Positions 33,805-45,917 of a stretch of 64,000 nucleotides of DNA are shown one piece after another. Source of the stretch: Notamacropus eugenii (Eukaryota; Chordata; Mammalia; Diprotodontia; Macropodidae). The notes beneath the pieces are model-generated. The model saw only the letters and a list, made by a program, of their open reading frames with translations. It was not told the origin of the DNA and made no database searches. The first letter of the stretch is position 1. Every line of letters starts with the position of its first letter. The DNA lies in assembly GCF_028372415.1 (NCBI RefSeq), contig NC_092873.1:356342128-356406127 (forward strand), given 5' to 3'. The position numbers and the translations under genes were made by a program.

Positions 33805-36474
33805 CTATTTGACCTTGACCTCAGAAACATTACTGACTTGAGATGAGACAACTTTGCCATTCACAACCTCCTCTACAATAGTTTTGGTTACCCTGGTTTT
33901 GTTTGAATCTGAAGAGGAGAAAAAAAGGAAAAATGAGTAGGTTAGAATTTGGAATTGCAGAGATAAAAAAATCATAAAAATACAAGTTTTGATGTGGATT
34001 CAATTTAGTCCCATGAGAAATCCTGAGTGCTGAGGTCTAATGATGACACTTCTCTCCTCTCAGTAGGAGGATGGTGGGCTGCAGCTGCAGAATACTGCAT
34101 GTGCTGTCAGATAGGTACATAGGGAGGTAGGTAGATAGATAGGTAGACATGACAGTTTATTTTGCTTAGTGGTTTCTTTCCTTCCTTCCTTCCTTCCTTC
34201 CTTCCTTCCTTCCTTCCTTCCTTCCTTCCTTCCTTCCTTCCTTCCTTCCTTCCTTCCTTCCTTCCTTCCTTCCTTCTTTCCTTCCTTCCTTCCTTCTTTC
34301 CTTCCTCTCTTCCTTCCTTTCTCCCTCCCTTTCTCTCTTTCTTTTTTCTCTCCCTTTTCTCTCTCTCTTTCTTTCTTCATGAGAATGGGTAATAGATACA
34401 AGAAAATATTGGGAAAATAAAGTAATATTAAAAAAAAGTATCATCAAAATTTTTTTTAAAAATGTGGAATTTTAAGCTACTGCAATTTTTTAAAGCAGAG
34501 ATTAACCTTTTTTTCCCATCATGGACCCCTTAGGTAGTCTGGTAAAGCCTATAACTTCCTTCTCAGAATGAATATACTTAAATAATTAAGAGAAGTGCTA
34601 AATTTCAGTTAGGAGTTAGTGAAAATAAAGCTGTATTTCATTTTTGTCATCCAAGTTCGCAATCTGCCCTGAAATCTATCCATAGATCCCTTGGGGATTT
34701 ATCTGTGGATCCAAGTTAATTCCTGGTTTAAAGTGTTGTGATTTTTTGGGAGACAACAAATCATATACATTTATTATGTTTCTTAATTGCATATAACTTA
34801 ACACGATTGTAATGAAAGCATTTTAATCTCATGACCTTTTCCTTGCCCTGAAGAGTTTCCACCTCTTGAGTCATCATGGGATGTTGAGCCCCTGTTCCCT
34901 GATTTCCAAGAATTTGATCCTCCTGATCCTCCGGATCCTCCAGGATACTGGAGAAATCTATTGGAGAAAAATTTCAGGATTAGTTTCCCCCATATTTTAA
35001 AAACAATCTATACAAAGCAAATTCTACTTCTTGTAGAAAAGGGGAAAAGAGAACCAAAGTTTATATAGGAACATGGATTTAGAGGTGGAAGGGATGTTGA
35101 AGGTCTTTTAGAACTTAACCCATTTTACAAATTAGAAAACTAAGATGTAGAGAGAAAAAGTGATTTGGCAGAGATCACTTGTTCAGTTTCTGTTGTGACC
35201 CACTCTTCATGACCCCATTTAGGATTTTCTTGCCATTTCCTTCTAGGAAAAAAGGGTTAAGTGACTTACTCAAGGTCACACAGCTAGCAAGTGTCTGAAG
35301 TTAGATTTGAATTTAGGTCCTCCTGACTCCAGGGCCCGCATTCTATCCACCATGCCACCTACCTTCCCAGTAGACATCACATAGGTTGCAAATGGCAGGG
35401 ACTTGAACCCAGGGCCTCTAATTCATACTCTTTTCATCATGCTCTGGGGAGAGGGGACTACTCATAGTCCACAAAGCTATTTTCTTTGCCTACCTTTTGT
35501 TTAGAATCTAGCTGTTATTTTATAATGCATCATTCCCCCTCCTTTATTTGTAAGAGAATTGCATGAAGGTGTGCTTCTCATCTACCCAAGGCTTTTGCTT
35601 ACCCTCCTTCTCCATCAAGCAGGCGGCGGTAAGTCTCGATCTCCATCTCCAGGCGGGTCTTAATATTCAACAGCTGTTCGTACTCGGAATTCTGACACTC
35701 CATCTCTCCTCTGATCTCGCAGATTTGTTGCTCCAGGCTGCTGATCTGCATCTGCAGCTGGGAGAGCTGGGCCACATAGTCTGCCTCAGTGTCTGCCAGG
35801 GTGCCTTCCAGGGAGCTTTTCTGTCAACAAAAAGCACAACCAACGTGAATAAAAAGTAATATGATTCTTGAAGAAAAGGGGCTGGTTCCATGAAGTCGCT
35901 TCATTTTCTACCAGTGGGCATCTGCATCATTTTCTGTATCATTAAACCATGGTCTAAGAACTGCATATAGTGCTGGGAAGTTAATTGACTTGCTTAGGAT
36001 CACACAGCTAGTACTTGCCAGAGTCAGGCAACAAATTATATCAGCCATTGTAATGTCTTTACTTTCTGCCATCCTCAGTGAGAATTATCTCTTTGTTGAA
36101 ATCTATTATAGAATTCTGTGAAGCAAACATTGAAGTGCCTACTATGTGTAGGACACTGTGTTGGGTACTGGAAATTCAAAGATGAAACTGAAATAATCTC
36201 CATCCTCAAGGAACTTATAGTCTGCTGGAGATAGAAGCAACAAACACACAAGTCTGTAGATACAAAGCCTATACAATGTCGGGAGAAAGACAGGAGAAAG
36301 GAAGGGAATGAGCATTCATAGATTGCCTGCAGTATGCCAGGGCATTGTGCTAAGTGCATTTTTAAAATCTCATTTGATCCTCATGAAAACGCTATATGAG
36401 GTAGGAGCTATTATTGTCCTCATTTTATAGTTGAGGAAACAAAGGCAAACGGAGATTATTATTAACATTATTGT

Positions 36475-36521
<47 letters not shown>

Positions 36522-39500
36522 ATAATAATAATAATAATTATAGCTAACATTTCTATAGTGCCTGAAGGGCAGCTAGGTGGTGCAGGGGACAGAGCACTGA
36601 GTCTGGAGTCAGGAAGACTCATCTTCCTGAGTTCAAACCTGGGCTTGGACATGTATAAGGTGCATGATCCTATTTGCCTCAGTTCCTCATCTGTAAAATG
36701 GGAATATGCTGGAGAAAGAAGTGGCAAACTACTTCCAATGTCTTTGCCAAGAAAACCCCATGAACTATGTCCATGGGGTCATGAAGAGTCAGACACAAAA
36801 TCAATAAGGGATTCTATGAGGTGGAGGGAATGAGAGTGCATTCCATCCCTAGGAAAAGTCCTATGCAAAAGACTGGAAGCCAGAGATCAAATGTTATGCT
36901 CAGGGAACAGAGAGCAGTCCAGTTTGAAAGCAATATAGAGTGTGTGAAGGAGTGTAATATGATATAAAACTGGAAATGATTATGAAGGGCTTGAAATGTG
37001 AGGCTGAGAATTTTCTCCTAGAGATAACTGAAAATTTTAGAATTAGGGTTGGGGTAATGATAACCAATAGCATTGGCTACATGTTAAAAATTTAATGATA
37101 AATATAATTATATATAATATACAATTAATTATGTATAAGTTATATAATATATAATAATGTACACATATAGGATATAATTATATGTAATTAATGTAATATA
37201 TAAGATATAAAATACATATAATAGAAAATGTAAATATATTATTTATAACATAAATATATAGTACATCATATAATTGTATATAATACAATAAGTATAAAAT
37301 ATATGATATATTTTATACAACTATATGTAATATAATTATAATCATTTTTTTACAGTTCTCCTGTATATGCAAGTTCCTTTTTGTGCTACCTAGCAGAGAT
37401 TTTTTGGCAAAGTGAAAGTCACCAATACAAAAATGGTGTTTTCATGAATTCTTCTTATGTGGTTTGAAAAAGAAACAAGTATTTATTAAGCACGTACTGT
37501 GTGCCAGGTACTGTGCTTTGCTGGCAAACATTAACTCATTTGAAAAGCCACCCTTAAGTACGCACCATCGCCAGTTGGGACTGAAGCTCAATTTCAAGAC
37601 CTTGAAGAGTTCGTTTCAGCTCAGTTATCTCTGTCTTGGCTGAGCTGGCTGCCCCAGCATCAGTAGAGATCTGGGCTTGCAGGGAGGCACTCTGAAGATG
37701 AAAATGAAAAGTGGGTTGGAGAACTTGCCACAAAAGTGCTACAAGTAGCTTGTTTGGGCTCATGATTTGGGATCCTTTCTCTGGGATTGCTTTACCTGCT
37801 TGTTGAACTGCTCCTCTGCTTCTCTCCGGTTTTGTTCGGCTAGTTCTTCATACTGTGCTCTCATGTCATTCAGTAGCTTAGTCAGATCAGTGCCTGGAGC
37901 TGCGTTCATTTCCACCGTCACATCGCCTCCGGAGGATCCCTGCATGCTCTTCATTTCCTAGCAGGAGGAAGGAAAAACCATTGGGAGCAAGAATGCAACA
38001 AATTACTTCTAAAATACAGTTGCTTATAGTGTCAAGATAAGGAAAACTAGAACAATGTAGTAAGTTCATTCTTATGTAGTCTTTGATAAGATGTTCAAAG
38101 AGCAATCAAGTGGATATTTTACTATTAAGTAAGTGAATTATTAGAGAATATTTTTTTTAAAAGCAAGACTTGGTTTAATTCAGTAGACCATGTGGATTAC
38201 CTCCTCATGATTCTTCTTGAGATAAGCCAGTTCTTCAGTCAGGCTTTCAATCTGCATCTCCAGGTCAGATCTGTTCATAGTCAGATCATCCAGGACCTTG
38301 CGAAGGCCATTGGTATCAGTCTCAACACTTTGTCTGAGATATAGTTCATTTTCATATCTGAAAAAGGTAGTAGGAATAAATTACTATTATCTATATCAGT
38401 CACTTCTTTTGGTCAAACGAAAATTTTGAGTTGACAATAGAAATTCATATAGAATCTAATTAGTAATATTTAATCTTTATGTAGTTCTTTTCTTTTGAAC
38501 TGGACCTATGATTTTATTGGTATAGGGATTCTCTGGTGAGGAAACGCCCTCTATCAGTATAGATTAGCATCAGTTCTGCATTTTATAGCCTGGAGCTTTG
38601 GGTAATGGTGAGAAGTTAAATCACTTGTCTACAGTCAGGCAACCAGTATATGTCAGAGGTGGTATATGCCACTTACTCTTAGGCCAGCTTTCTATCCATT
38701 ACATACTGCCTCTCATGGCACCTGATACTTAATAAAATATTTTTGCATTATTGGCTATCTTGTAAAGAGGATCTTCCAATTTAAGTAAAATGCAAAAATA
38801 GATAGTGAAATAAGAATTCCATCTTCAAGGCTTTCGGATGAAAGAAATATATTGAGTTCTAGACCTAAATCTCTTTAGATTTTTCTTTCTTCTCAATGAG
38901 AGGCATAAGTTTAATCTATCTCTTCCATGAATATGAAATAACTTCCAGAGAACAAGTTTTCTCTTATAGGATAGAATGCTATTTCTTTTTAATGTGATTT
39001 TTGGTAAAATCATAACTTTTAAAATTGGGTGCTTTTTTAGTGTCTTAAGTAGGAGTAATTATACTCAAGAACTTTTTTCCATAGCAAATCAAATTGAGGA
39101 CATTAAATTTTAATTCTCCAATAATGCTTAGTTGGAAAGAGCTAATTTTTCTTACTTCAATCTGAAGTCATCAGCAGCCAGTCGGGCATTATCAATCTGT
39201 AGGACAACCCCAGCATTCTCAATAGTGGCAGCAATGATCTAGAAAATAGAAAAAATCATGAGACAATGAGTCAATTAAAAAAAATGCTGAAGTTAGAAGA
39301 GACAGACTGGTCATATTCTAACTTTTACTAGTTTTCTCAGAATTAAGTTGATGTCAAGAATGTGATTGATAATAGTAGCAGTAACTAAGCTACAATTGTA
39401 TCTAGAGAATATCCTACATATAATAAGATTATAGGTTTATAGCCTGAAGATATTTTAGAGGTCATCTATTATTATATTATACTTATTTGCCAATAAGAAA

Positions 39501-40721
39501 TAGATCCGGGGAATGTAGGGATAGAGGTCAATTTCAGAGGAGCTGGTGCAACGTATTTCATCTTTCCTGGATGACGGCATTTGTATCTAATCCAGACTGT
39601 CACTGTGCATCAATTCATACAGAAAATAGAACAAAATGATAATCACACTTTCCCCGAAATGCTTTATCCTTTTCCTGAGTTTTCATTGCAGGACTGGCTA
39701 AAATTGATGCTGATGCTGAATCTTGGGAAAGCTATTGTAAAGAGAATCCCCCACATTCATGTATGAGGCTGATGCTAGAATTCAGTCTTGATTCTAGGAT
39801 GTCACAGAAATTAGTACATCACAGAAACAAGATTACTGTGGTAGAGGTGGCCATGGAATAACTGAAAGTGGATGACTTTGGTCCAGTGCCATCAATCTGA
39901 AGTGTACATTTTTATTAGTGTAACTGTTTATAGTTTAAATTCTACTCACACATGAAAAGCAACTCAACAATGAATAATGAACGCAAAATGAATAGGTTGA
40001 TATTCAGGCTTCCTGTCTCTTAGGAATTTAAAAGATCTGCTATATCCATAACATGACAAACATTTTCCAAGCAATTCATTAGTTTCAATTTTTCACATCA
40101 ATACATTATCTGAATAAAGTCTGGCCGTCATACATAAGATATCATAAAGTACTCCAGTGTACACCTTCTTACCTGATTCCTCAGATCTTCCATGATTGAA
40201 TTATAGTGGCTGTAGTCTTTCCTAGACCCAGAATCTCTAGATCCAGGTCCAAATTTATCATACCACTCCTTGATCTTGATCTCCAGATCAGTGTTGGCCT
40301 CCTCCAGAGCACGGACCTTGTCCAGGTAGCTTGCCAAGCGGTCATTGAGATTCTGCATGGTTTGCTTCTCACTTCCAGAGAGAAGACCACCATCACTGGA
40401 ACCAAAGGCCCCCCCACCAGCACCCCCACCAACACCACCACCATAACTATAAAAACCTCCACTGGCCCCACCACCAAAGCCAGCACCAGAGCTTCCATAG
40501 CCTCCCACTACTGAGCTGCTACTGAATCCACCTCCGAAGCCCCCTCCAAACCCACTGCTGAAACCTCCACCCAGTCCACTGCTGCTCGAGCCTCCAAAGC
40601 CCCGAGATGAGCTACCCCCGATGCCACATCTGCTGCTACTGCTGAAGCTACTTCCACCACTGGACACTCTGGCATAGCCACTCCCTCCAGCTCGGGAAGA
40701 AACCCTAGAGAGACAAGACAT
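33805..40721 (-). CDS. KRT24: Keratin 24 (type I epithelial keratin), complete, 506 aa
   Basis: Exons are 40721-40173, 39238-39156, 38357-38201, 37957-37796, 37691-37566, 35820-35603, 34957-34836 and 33908-33805 (1521 bp, one frame). Residues 1-117 form a Ser/Gly head that starts [20 protein letters not shown], close to human K24, with [13 protein letters not shown] near its end. The rod starts at [20 protein letters not shown] and ends at residue 431 with [10 protein letters not shown]. The tail is Gly/Ser-rich and finishes [13 protein letters not shown], matching the human K24 C-terminus in type and length (human protein about 525 aa). The exon 7 acceptor was set at 34957 because it keeps [10 protein letters not shown] in frame. 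The same exon's donor is an unusual GTCATG, chosen because it joins GQGK to DSNKTR as in K24. K24 is a keratin of differentiating stratified epithelium. It lies between two K24-like paralogues, all on the minus strand. Confidence 0.96.
34172..34380. repeat. (TTCC)n tract in KRT24 intron 7
   Basis: More than 100 bp of pure ttcc units up to about 34273, decaying into tttc/ccct/tctc units. On the gene's own strand it is a purine (GGAA) run. Confidence 0.96.
34490..34740. repeat. hAT-type non-autonomous transposon
   Basis: 'gagattaacctttttttccc' and 'atggaccccttaggtagtct' at the left. The right end 'ggatccaagttaattcctgg' is the degenerate inverted partner. It lies in KRT24 intron 7. Confidence 0.5.
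35183..35370 (-). repeat. MAR1-type SINE, internally shortened
   Basis: 'tcatgaccccatttaggatt' and 'ggtcacacagctagcaagtg' to 'ccaccatgccacctaccttc', in KRT24 intron 6. Confidence 0.82.
36300..36455 (-). repeat. MIR, antisense
   Basis: 'gattgcctgcagtatgccag', 'tcatttgatcctcatgaaaa' and 'ttatagttgaggaaacaaag'. Confidence 0.65.
36474..36540. repeat. (ACT)n-(AAT)n triplet array
   Basis: About sixteen ACT units followed by several AAT units, placed after an A-rich SINE-like end. Confidence 0.95.
36565..36805 (+). repeat. MAR1-type SINE, full length
   Basis: 'agggcagctaggtggtgcag' to 'catggggtcatgaagagtca', then gacacaaaatcaataa. Confidence 0.9.
36830..37040 (+). repeat. Old dispersed repeat, family not named (copy 2)
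   Basis: 'tgcaaaagactggaagccag', 'aaactggaaatgattatgaa' and gggcttgaaatgtgaggctg parallel the block at 6840-7600. Confidence 0.45.
37080..37345. repeat. AT-rich low-complexity tract
   Basis: Irregular atataat/taatata steps over 265 bp in KRT24 intron 5, similar in make-up to 4885-5190. Confidence 0.85.
38358..40172 (-). other. KRT24 introns 1 and 2 without recognised repeats
   Basis: Besides exon 2 (39156-39238), this DNA shows only a weak MIR-like piece near 38540-38720. It is the least repeat-laden part of the window. Confidence 0.55.
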
Positions 40722-40803
40722 GTTGCTCTGGTCAATGTTTCTCTTGCCCCAATGTAAGAGAGGAATGGAAGTAAAGAGTGCATTGATAGAGGCAGCTTTT
40801 GGG

Positions 40804-40813
40804 CCTTTATATA
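40804..40813 (-). promoter_or_regulatory. TATA box of KRT24
   Basis: Minus strand reads TATATAAAGG, 83 bp upstream of the KRT24 ATG, implying a 5'UTR of about 55-60 bases. The spacing is close to that of the TATA box of K24-like gene 1. Confidence 0.72.
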
Positions 40814-40829
40814 CAAAGTTTTAGGGTGT

Positions 40830-41660
40830 TTCTTTTCTGTCACATTTTAATCCCAGTTGCCTTTTTCTAATCCATAATTAGATAATTTCTTTTCAACAAA
40901 CCAACTTTACTGGCTCCTTTTCTGAAGCTAGGTCAGGGCCTGAGGGTGTTTGCTATATCAGGAAGGAAAGAGGGTGGAGCAAAGGCAAATTTTTCAGTAT
41001 TAGACTTTTAATCTTTCTGAAATTCTGATGACCATTCATTTCTCAAAGTCCATAATTCTAATACTATTACATTTGCTTTGTAGTTTCCCAACTTTTTGCA
41101 TAGTCCTCACATTCAGAAAGAGAAAATTAAAAGCCATTGGTAAAAATGAGAATGACTTTTCTATCAAAAAAATTTTTTTGAATCCATATTATTTTCCAGT
41201 CAAATCACACTGGTGTCAGTATTAGCTCTAGAAATTCTTGGGAATTTGATAATTTGAACTTAGATGTTTTTGCTTGACTAAAATCTGTAAGGGCTATTGA
41301 TGCTTCTGTATTTGCAGTCATTTCAAATATACCAAGGATGAAGATCTCTCCTGGCAACTCACTTTCATGATATAATAATTTTTATAATTACTGAACCTAG
41401 AAAGCTTTCCCCAGTCTTTTTATCTTCCTTCATCTCTTTCCTTCCTATTGCTCAACTCAATCTTTTCATTTGCCCATGCCTGTTGTTTCTTTGGTTGAAA
41501 AGCCTACTTTAAAAAACAAATAAACCCTTTAGCATCAATAAAGTCTTTCCATGTTTTCCTTGACCTTGACAGCCAGATATCTAAGCAGCTAGTTTTTGTT
41601 TAATCACTTGACAGTTTCTTAGTTATTTTTTTCCTTCACATTATTTGAGTGTTCTGATGC
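40830..41660. other. Upstream flank of KRT24
   Basis: No repeat or gene recognised. It is AT-rich unique sequence next to the TATA box, and promoter elements cannot be singled out by eye. Confidence 0.45.
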
Positions 41661-41664
41661 TCTT

Positions 41665-41925
41665 TTTAGGGCGGTGAGGTGACACAGTGGATGGAGCACT
41701 GGGCCTGGAGTTAGGACGATTCACCTTTCTAAGTTCAAATCCAGCCTCAATCACTTACTCACTGTGTGACCCTGGGCGAATTGCTTAACCCCATTTGCCT
41801 CAGTATCTTCATCTGCAGAATAAGGTGGAGAGAGAAATGGCAAACCACTCCAGTATCTTTGCCATAAAAACCTCGAATGGGTCACGAAGAGCTGGACGTG
41901 GCTGAAATGACTTAACAACAAAAAA
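41665..41925 (+). repeat. MAR1-type SINE, full length
   Basis: 'agggcggtgaggtgacacag' to 'atgggtcacgaagagctgga', then gtggctgaaatgacttaaca. Confidence 0.9.
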
Positions 41926-42084
41926 TTCTTTTTATTTTGGTTGGATGTTCCCCAGAATGTTGGTATTATATTTCTTTTAATCTTCCTTATAATGTCATCA
42001 TTTGGAACACATTATTAAAAGGCCAAATGATGCCTTTTTTTTACCATGCATTTTTTATAACTTCATTTTATCGTATGGTTAAGG

Positions 42085-42335
42085 TAAGCCAGGGAAGCTA
42101 TGTGGTGCAGTGGATAGAGTGCCAGGCCTGGAGTCAGAAAGACTCATCTTGAGTTCAAATATGGCCTCAGACATTTTCTGGGTGTGTGATCCTGGGCAAG
42201 TCACTTAACTCTGCCTCAGTTTCCTCATCTGTAAAATGAGCCAGAGAAGGAAATGGTAGAATCACTCTGGTGTCTTTGCCAAGAAAATCACAAATGGAGT
42301 CACAAAAAGTTGGACAAGACCAAAACACAAGAGCA
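42085..42335 (+). repeat. MAR1-type SINE, full length
   Basis: 'agccagggaagctatgtggt' to 'ggagtcacaaaaagttggac', aagaccaaaacacaagagc. Confidence 0.88.
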
Positions 42336-42604
42336 CCAAAGGTAAACTATCTTTCCTTTATTGTTGCATAGTTCTAAGAGAATTTCCCTTTATGGAATAG
42401 AATATGCTTTGCAAATTTAAAATTGTTTAGCAGGGATAACTCCTCTCCACACCCTTCTGAGGAAGGTAAAAAATGTATCAAAGGTTATACTATGTTTATA
42501 CTATTTCTCCCTTCCCCAAAGCTGTGAAATCATGAGAACCCTAACACTAATCATGGAAAGGTATGCTACTGACTATGATGGGAGCACCAATTATCTAATT
42601 ATAA

Positions 42605-42785
42605 AGATCATAGGATTTTAGATTTAGAGCTGAAAGGGGCATCAAAGGCCACTAGTTCAACATCCTCATTTTGTAGATGAAGAAACTGACACCCAAATAA
42701 TTGACTAGCCTGCAGTTAATAAGAGGCAGAAAAGGGAAGTCAACCCATGTCTTCTGACTCAAAATTCAGTGCTCTTAACTGTCCT
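42605..42785 (-). repeat. MIR-type SINE, antisense
   Basis: 'gatcataggattttagattt', 'cctcattttgtagatgaaga' and tcaacccatgtcttctgac. Confidence 0.65.
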
Positions 42786-43374
42786 ACTTAAGTAGAGTAG
42801 GCATTTGGAGAAAAGAGGAGCAGAGACCATAATAGTAAATTGTGGCCAGAAATGGAAAAGAGACTTAGAAATTTGAGAGATGAAAAGAAGAAATGGGGAA
42901 AAAAGGCTGCATGGGGAAAATGAATAAAAACTTCAGAACTTGTTTCTCCTATGATTTTTGAGTCTTTGTTATTTATAAAACTCTCTTCTGTGGACACCTA
43001 AATTTTAGATTTTATGTTTTAGTATCTTGAATTTGCATATTAGGACCCTTAGGAATGTGAATCTAGGTTGAGGAAGCTTGGTATTGCTAACTGTTATGAT
43101 TAAGAGAAAATATTAAAGTTGGACTTCCCATACATGGCCTCAATACAAAGTGTAATGACCATTCTTGGCCCCGTAGAAGAGGAGTTGGGGAAATGCACCT
43201 CCCTTACCTCTTTGCAAAGGTATGGGAATCTGGAGGCAGAACACTGACTATACTTTCAGAATAGATTGGTTGTGGGGAATTCTTTTTTTTTTCATCATTG
43301 CAACAGATGACTCACTGGGAAGGAGAAGGGGGAATGTATGATGATAGAAAAAGAAAAAAATATAGAAAAGTTTG

Positions 43375-43680
43375 TTTTTAAAACATTGGCTTGGTTACTT
43401 ACCATGTGACCAACCCACTTAATCTCTTATGGCTTCAGTTTCTTCTTCTGTAAAATTAGGGGGTTGGATTCCTTCACCAAAGGGTTTAGAGTTGGAAGGG
43501 ATCTCAGAGATCATTAATTCAAATACTTCATTTTATAGGTGAGGAAATGCATCATAGAGAGAGGGAGTGACTTATACCCTCAGGTAGCCCTCAGCAGAAC
43601 CAGCATCTGAGACCAGATCCTCAGATTTCAGACCCTGAATTTATTCCATGACATCAGACCCCCACTTCACTAGACTATAC
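43375..43680. repeat. Two MIR-type SINE pieces
   Basis: 43375-43465 is sense ('tggttacttaccatgtgacc'). 43470-43665 is antisense ('gggtttagagttggaaggga', 'attttataggtgaggaaatg'). Confidence 0.55.
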
Positions 43681-44124
43681 CAATCTCAAAGGTCTCTCGC
43701 AGATCTAACATTTTCTTTCTCTGTGTTCATATGAAACTTTGCCCTTGCTTCCCTTATTTTTTTTTTTTGCTAGCCTTAGTTCTTGTAGTTCCTCTCAATT
43801 TTGTCCTTTAGATTTCACTTGGAAAACTAAATCTCCCTGAGGCTTCTCAGAAATTATATATTTCAGAGCTGACTCCTGCCAAATGCATTCAGTGAATAAA
43901 ATCCTGACTGGTTTTTCTTCCCTTTTAGTGCTCTCTTGGATGAGTCCTAATTCCTTCTGTGCATATGTGGCTTTCCTTACAGATGGTGAACTTCTTAATT
44001 AAAAATAGTCTATGGTTTTCACAACACCTAAAGTGCTATTCCCTAATGTAGACATGTTTTCAATGATGATAAGTCCTCTTTCTAGATGATTTATGGTTTA
44101 AGATAACTTCCCTCTACTAGTTTC

Positions 44125-44365
44125 TTCAGCTAGGTGGTACAGTGGTTAGAACTCTGGAGCTGGAGTCAGGAAGACCTGAGTCCAAATTTGACCTCAGGCA
44201 CTATGTGACCCTGGGCAAGTCACTTAATTCTGTTTGCCTCAGTTTTCTCATTTATAAAATGAGATGAGGAAATAAATGGCAAACTACTCCAGTATCTCTG
44301 GCAAGAAAACCCCAGATGGGGTCACAAAGAGTCAGACATGAGTGAAATGACACAACAACCAATGA
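44125..44365 (+). repeat. MAR1-type SINE, full length
   Basis: 'ttcagctaggtggtacagtg' to 'atggggtcacaaagagtcag', acatgagtgaaatgacacaa. Confidence 0.9.
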
Positions 44366-44459
44366 GGATTGACAATATATATTGATAGGATTAAAAGAAC
44401 ATAGATTTCGAGCTCAAATGAACACCAGAAGCTAATGCCCCTATTTTACAGATGGAAAA

Positions 44460-45080
44460 ACAGATCCAGTTTATTTGAGAAAAAGGTAACACACGAGATG
44501 GAAGTCTACAATTTCTATACCTCTAAAGCAATGTGGCTAATGTATCTCATGTGTCATCTTATGTTCTTATGGTTTACAACCCCCAAATCACATATATTAA
44601 ATGATAAAGAACACACACAAATATGAAAATAAAAAGTAAAATCCATGATTATTTTCTCACAAATGAACTGTTTGAGTTTTATTTGTAGCAGAACTGTCCA
44701 CTGATCAATTTTTAAAGAATTGCTTTTGATATTTGATTAGTTTCAGTTGGCTGAAAGGCCTTTCACATGTTGCCTTTGTTACAGGTAAAGTTAACGATAT
44801 CCTCATTATTGTTTTTAGGTTTGGGTAAGATTCAATGAACTCTTATCCATTTTCAGTGGGTTATTACTAATTATGAAACTGTGAAGCTTGATTATGCATA
44901 ATGTTCAAAGCTTTCTATTACTAATGAAATATCTGCAGACCTTAAATTTCTGCTGTATTTTTGTGACTTGCATTTTCTTAACTTCAAATGTTGAAGTTAA
45001 AAATTAAAGTTGAAAAAAAATTTGCTTCCAGAAAAAGTAAAAATCAGGGTAGATGTCATTTAATTTTTTTGTGGTCTTCA
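44460..45080. other. Intergenic DNA with no recognised feature
   Basis: AT-rich, no clear repeat, no open frame of note. Confidence 0.4.
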
Positions 45081-45245
45081 TAGGATCATAGGGATAGAGT
45101 TAAAATGGGCCCCAGAGAGGTCATCTAGTTTAGCCCCTTCATTTTCCAAATAAGAAAACTGTGACTAGTGAGGTCAAATGATTTACCCAAGGTCATACAG
45201 TCAGGAAGCATCACAGAAAGCATTTGAACTCAGGTACTTTGAATT
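45080..45245 (-). repeat. MIR-type SINE, antisense
   Basis: 'cataggatcatagggataga', 'gaggtcaaatgatttaccca' and gcatttgaactcaggtact. Confidence 0.65.
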
Positions 45246-45389
45246 AAGTTGGAATAAATTTATATCTAGCAACTTCAGTCTTGAACAAGTGTTTTACTGA
45301 AGGATGGCATCCTCCAAACTAAAGATTTGCATACTTCATTTTGTGGTACACAGAAATCATCAGCTGGCTTTCTCTTTATAATTTCCAGG

Positions 45390-45600
45390 CATGATTCAGT
45401 AAGAGTGCTGGATTTGGAGTAAGAGGTCCTGGGTTCAAATCCCGGATCTATCACTTATTATTTTGATGGTGACATTAAGTAGGTCATTTAACCTCTAACT
45501 TCTCTCAGCTTTAGTTTTTCCACTTATAAAATGGCTAGTTTGTACAAAATGAACTCAAAGATCCTTTCTACATCTATATACGTGATCTTATAGCTCCTTT
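45390..45600 (+). repeat. MIR-type SINE with well-kept tRNA-like box B
   Basis: 'gtcctgggttcaaatcccgg' keeps the tRNA B-box core, followed by 'catttaacctctaacttctc'. Confidence 0.7.
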
Positions 45601-45671
45601 GTTTCAGTCATTACCATGGTGTTTTTGATATTTCTAATTGGTTTTCAATATATAATTCTAACTCACATTTT

Positions 45672-45915
45672 TTTGTTCAGTTACATCTGACTCTTCATGA
45701 TCTTACTTGAGATTTTCTTGGAAAAGATACTGGAGTGGTTTGCTATTTCCCTTTCCAGTTCATTTGACAGATGAGGAAATTGAGGCAAACAGGCTTAAGT
45801 GACTTACCCAGGGTCACATAAGCTAGTAAGTTTCTGAGGACATGTTTGGACTCACAATGTGAGTTCCTGACTCCAGGGCTGGTACTTTATCCATTGCACC
45901 CTCTAGCTGCTCCAA
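45672..45915 (-). repeat. MAR1-type SINE, full length (tandem pair, left)
   Basis: 'ttgttcagttacatctgact' to 'attgcaccctctagctgctc'. Confidence 0.88.
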
Positions 45916-45917
45916 CC

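Larger units (their letters stand above)
35821..37565 (-). other. Intron 5 of KRT24 (1.7 kb)
   Basis: It contains an old dispersed repeat (36110-36290), a MIR (36300-36455), a triplet array (36474-36540), a MAR1-type SINE (36565-36805), another old repeat (36830-37040) and an AT-rich tract (37080-37345). Confidence 0.85.

Noticed and set aside
34060-34447. Lys/Glu/Gly- and Phe/Leu/Pro-rich frames
   Set aside because: They are translations of the (TTCC)n tract in KRT24 intron 7.
40206-40843. Other frames across the KRT24 first exon
   Set aside because: They are shadows of the Gly/Ser-rich head. Only the minus frame starting at 40721 gives a keratin.
45390-45450. tRNA gene suggested by a good B box
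   Set aside because: No A box at proper spacing, no cloverleaf acceptor stem, and the sequence goes on as a MIR SINE.
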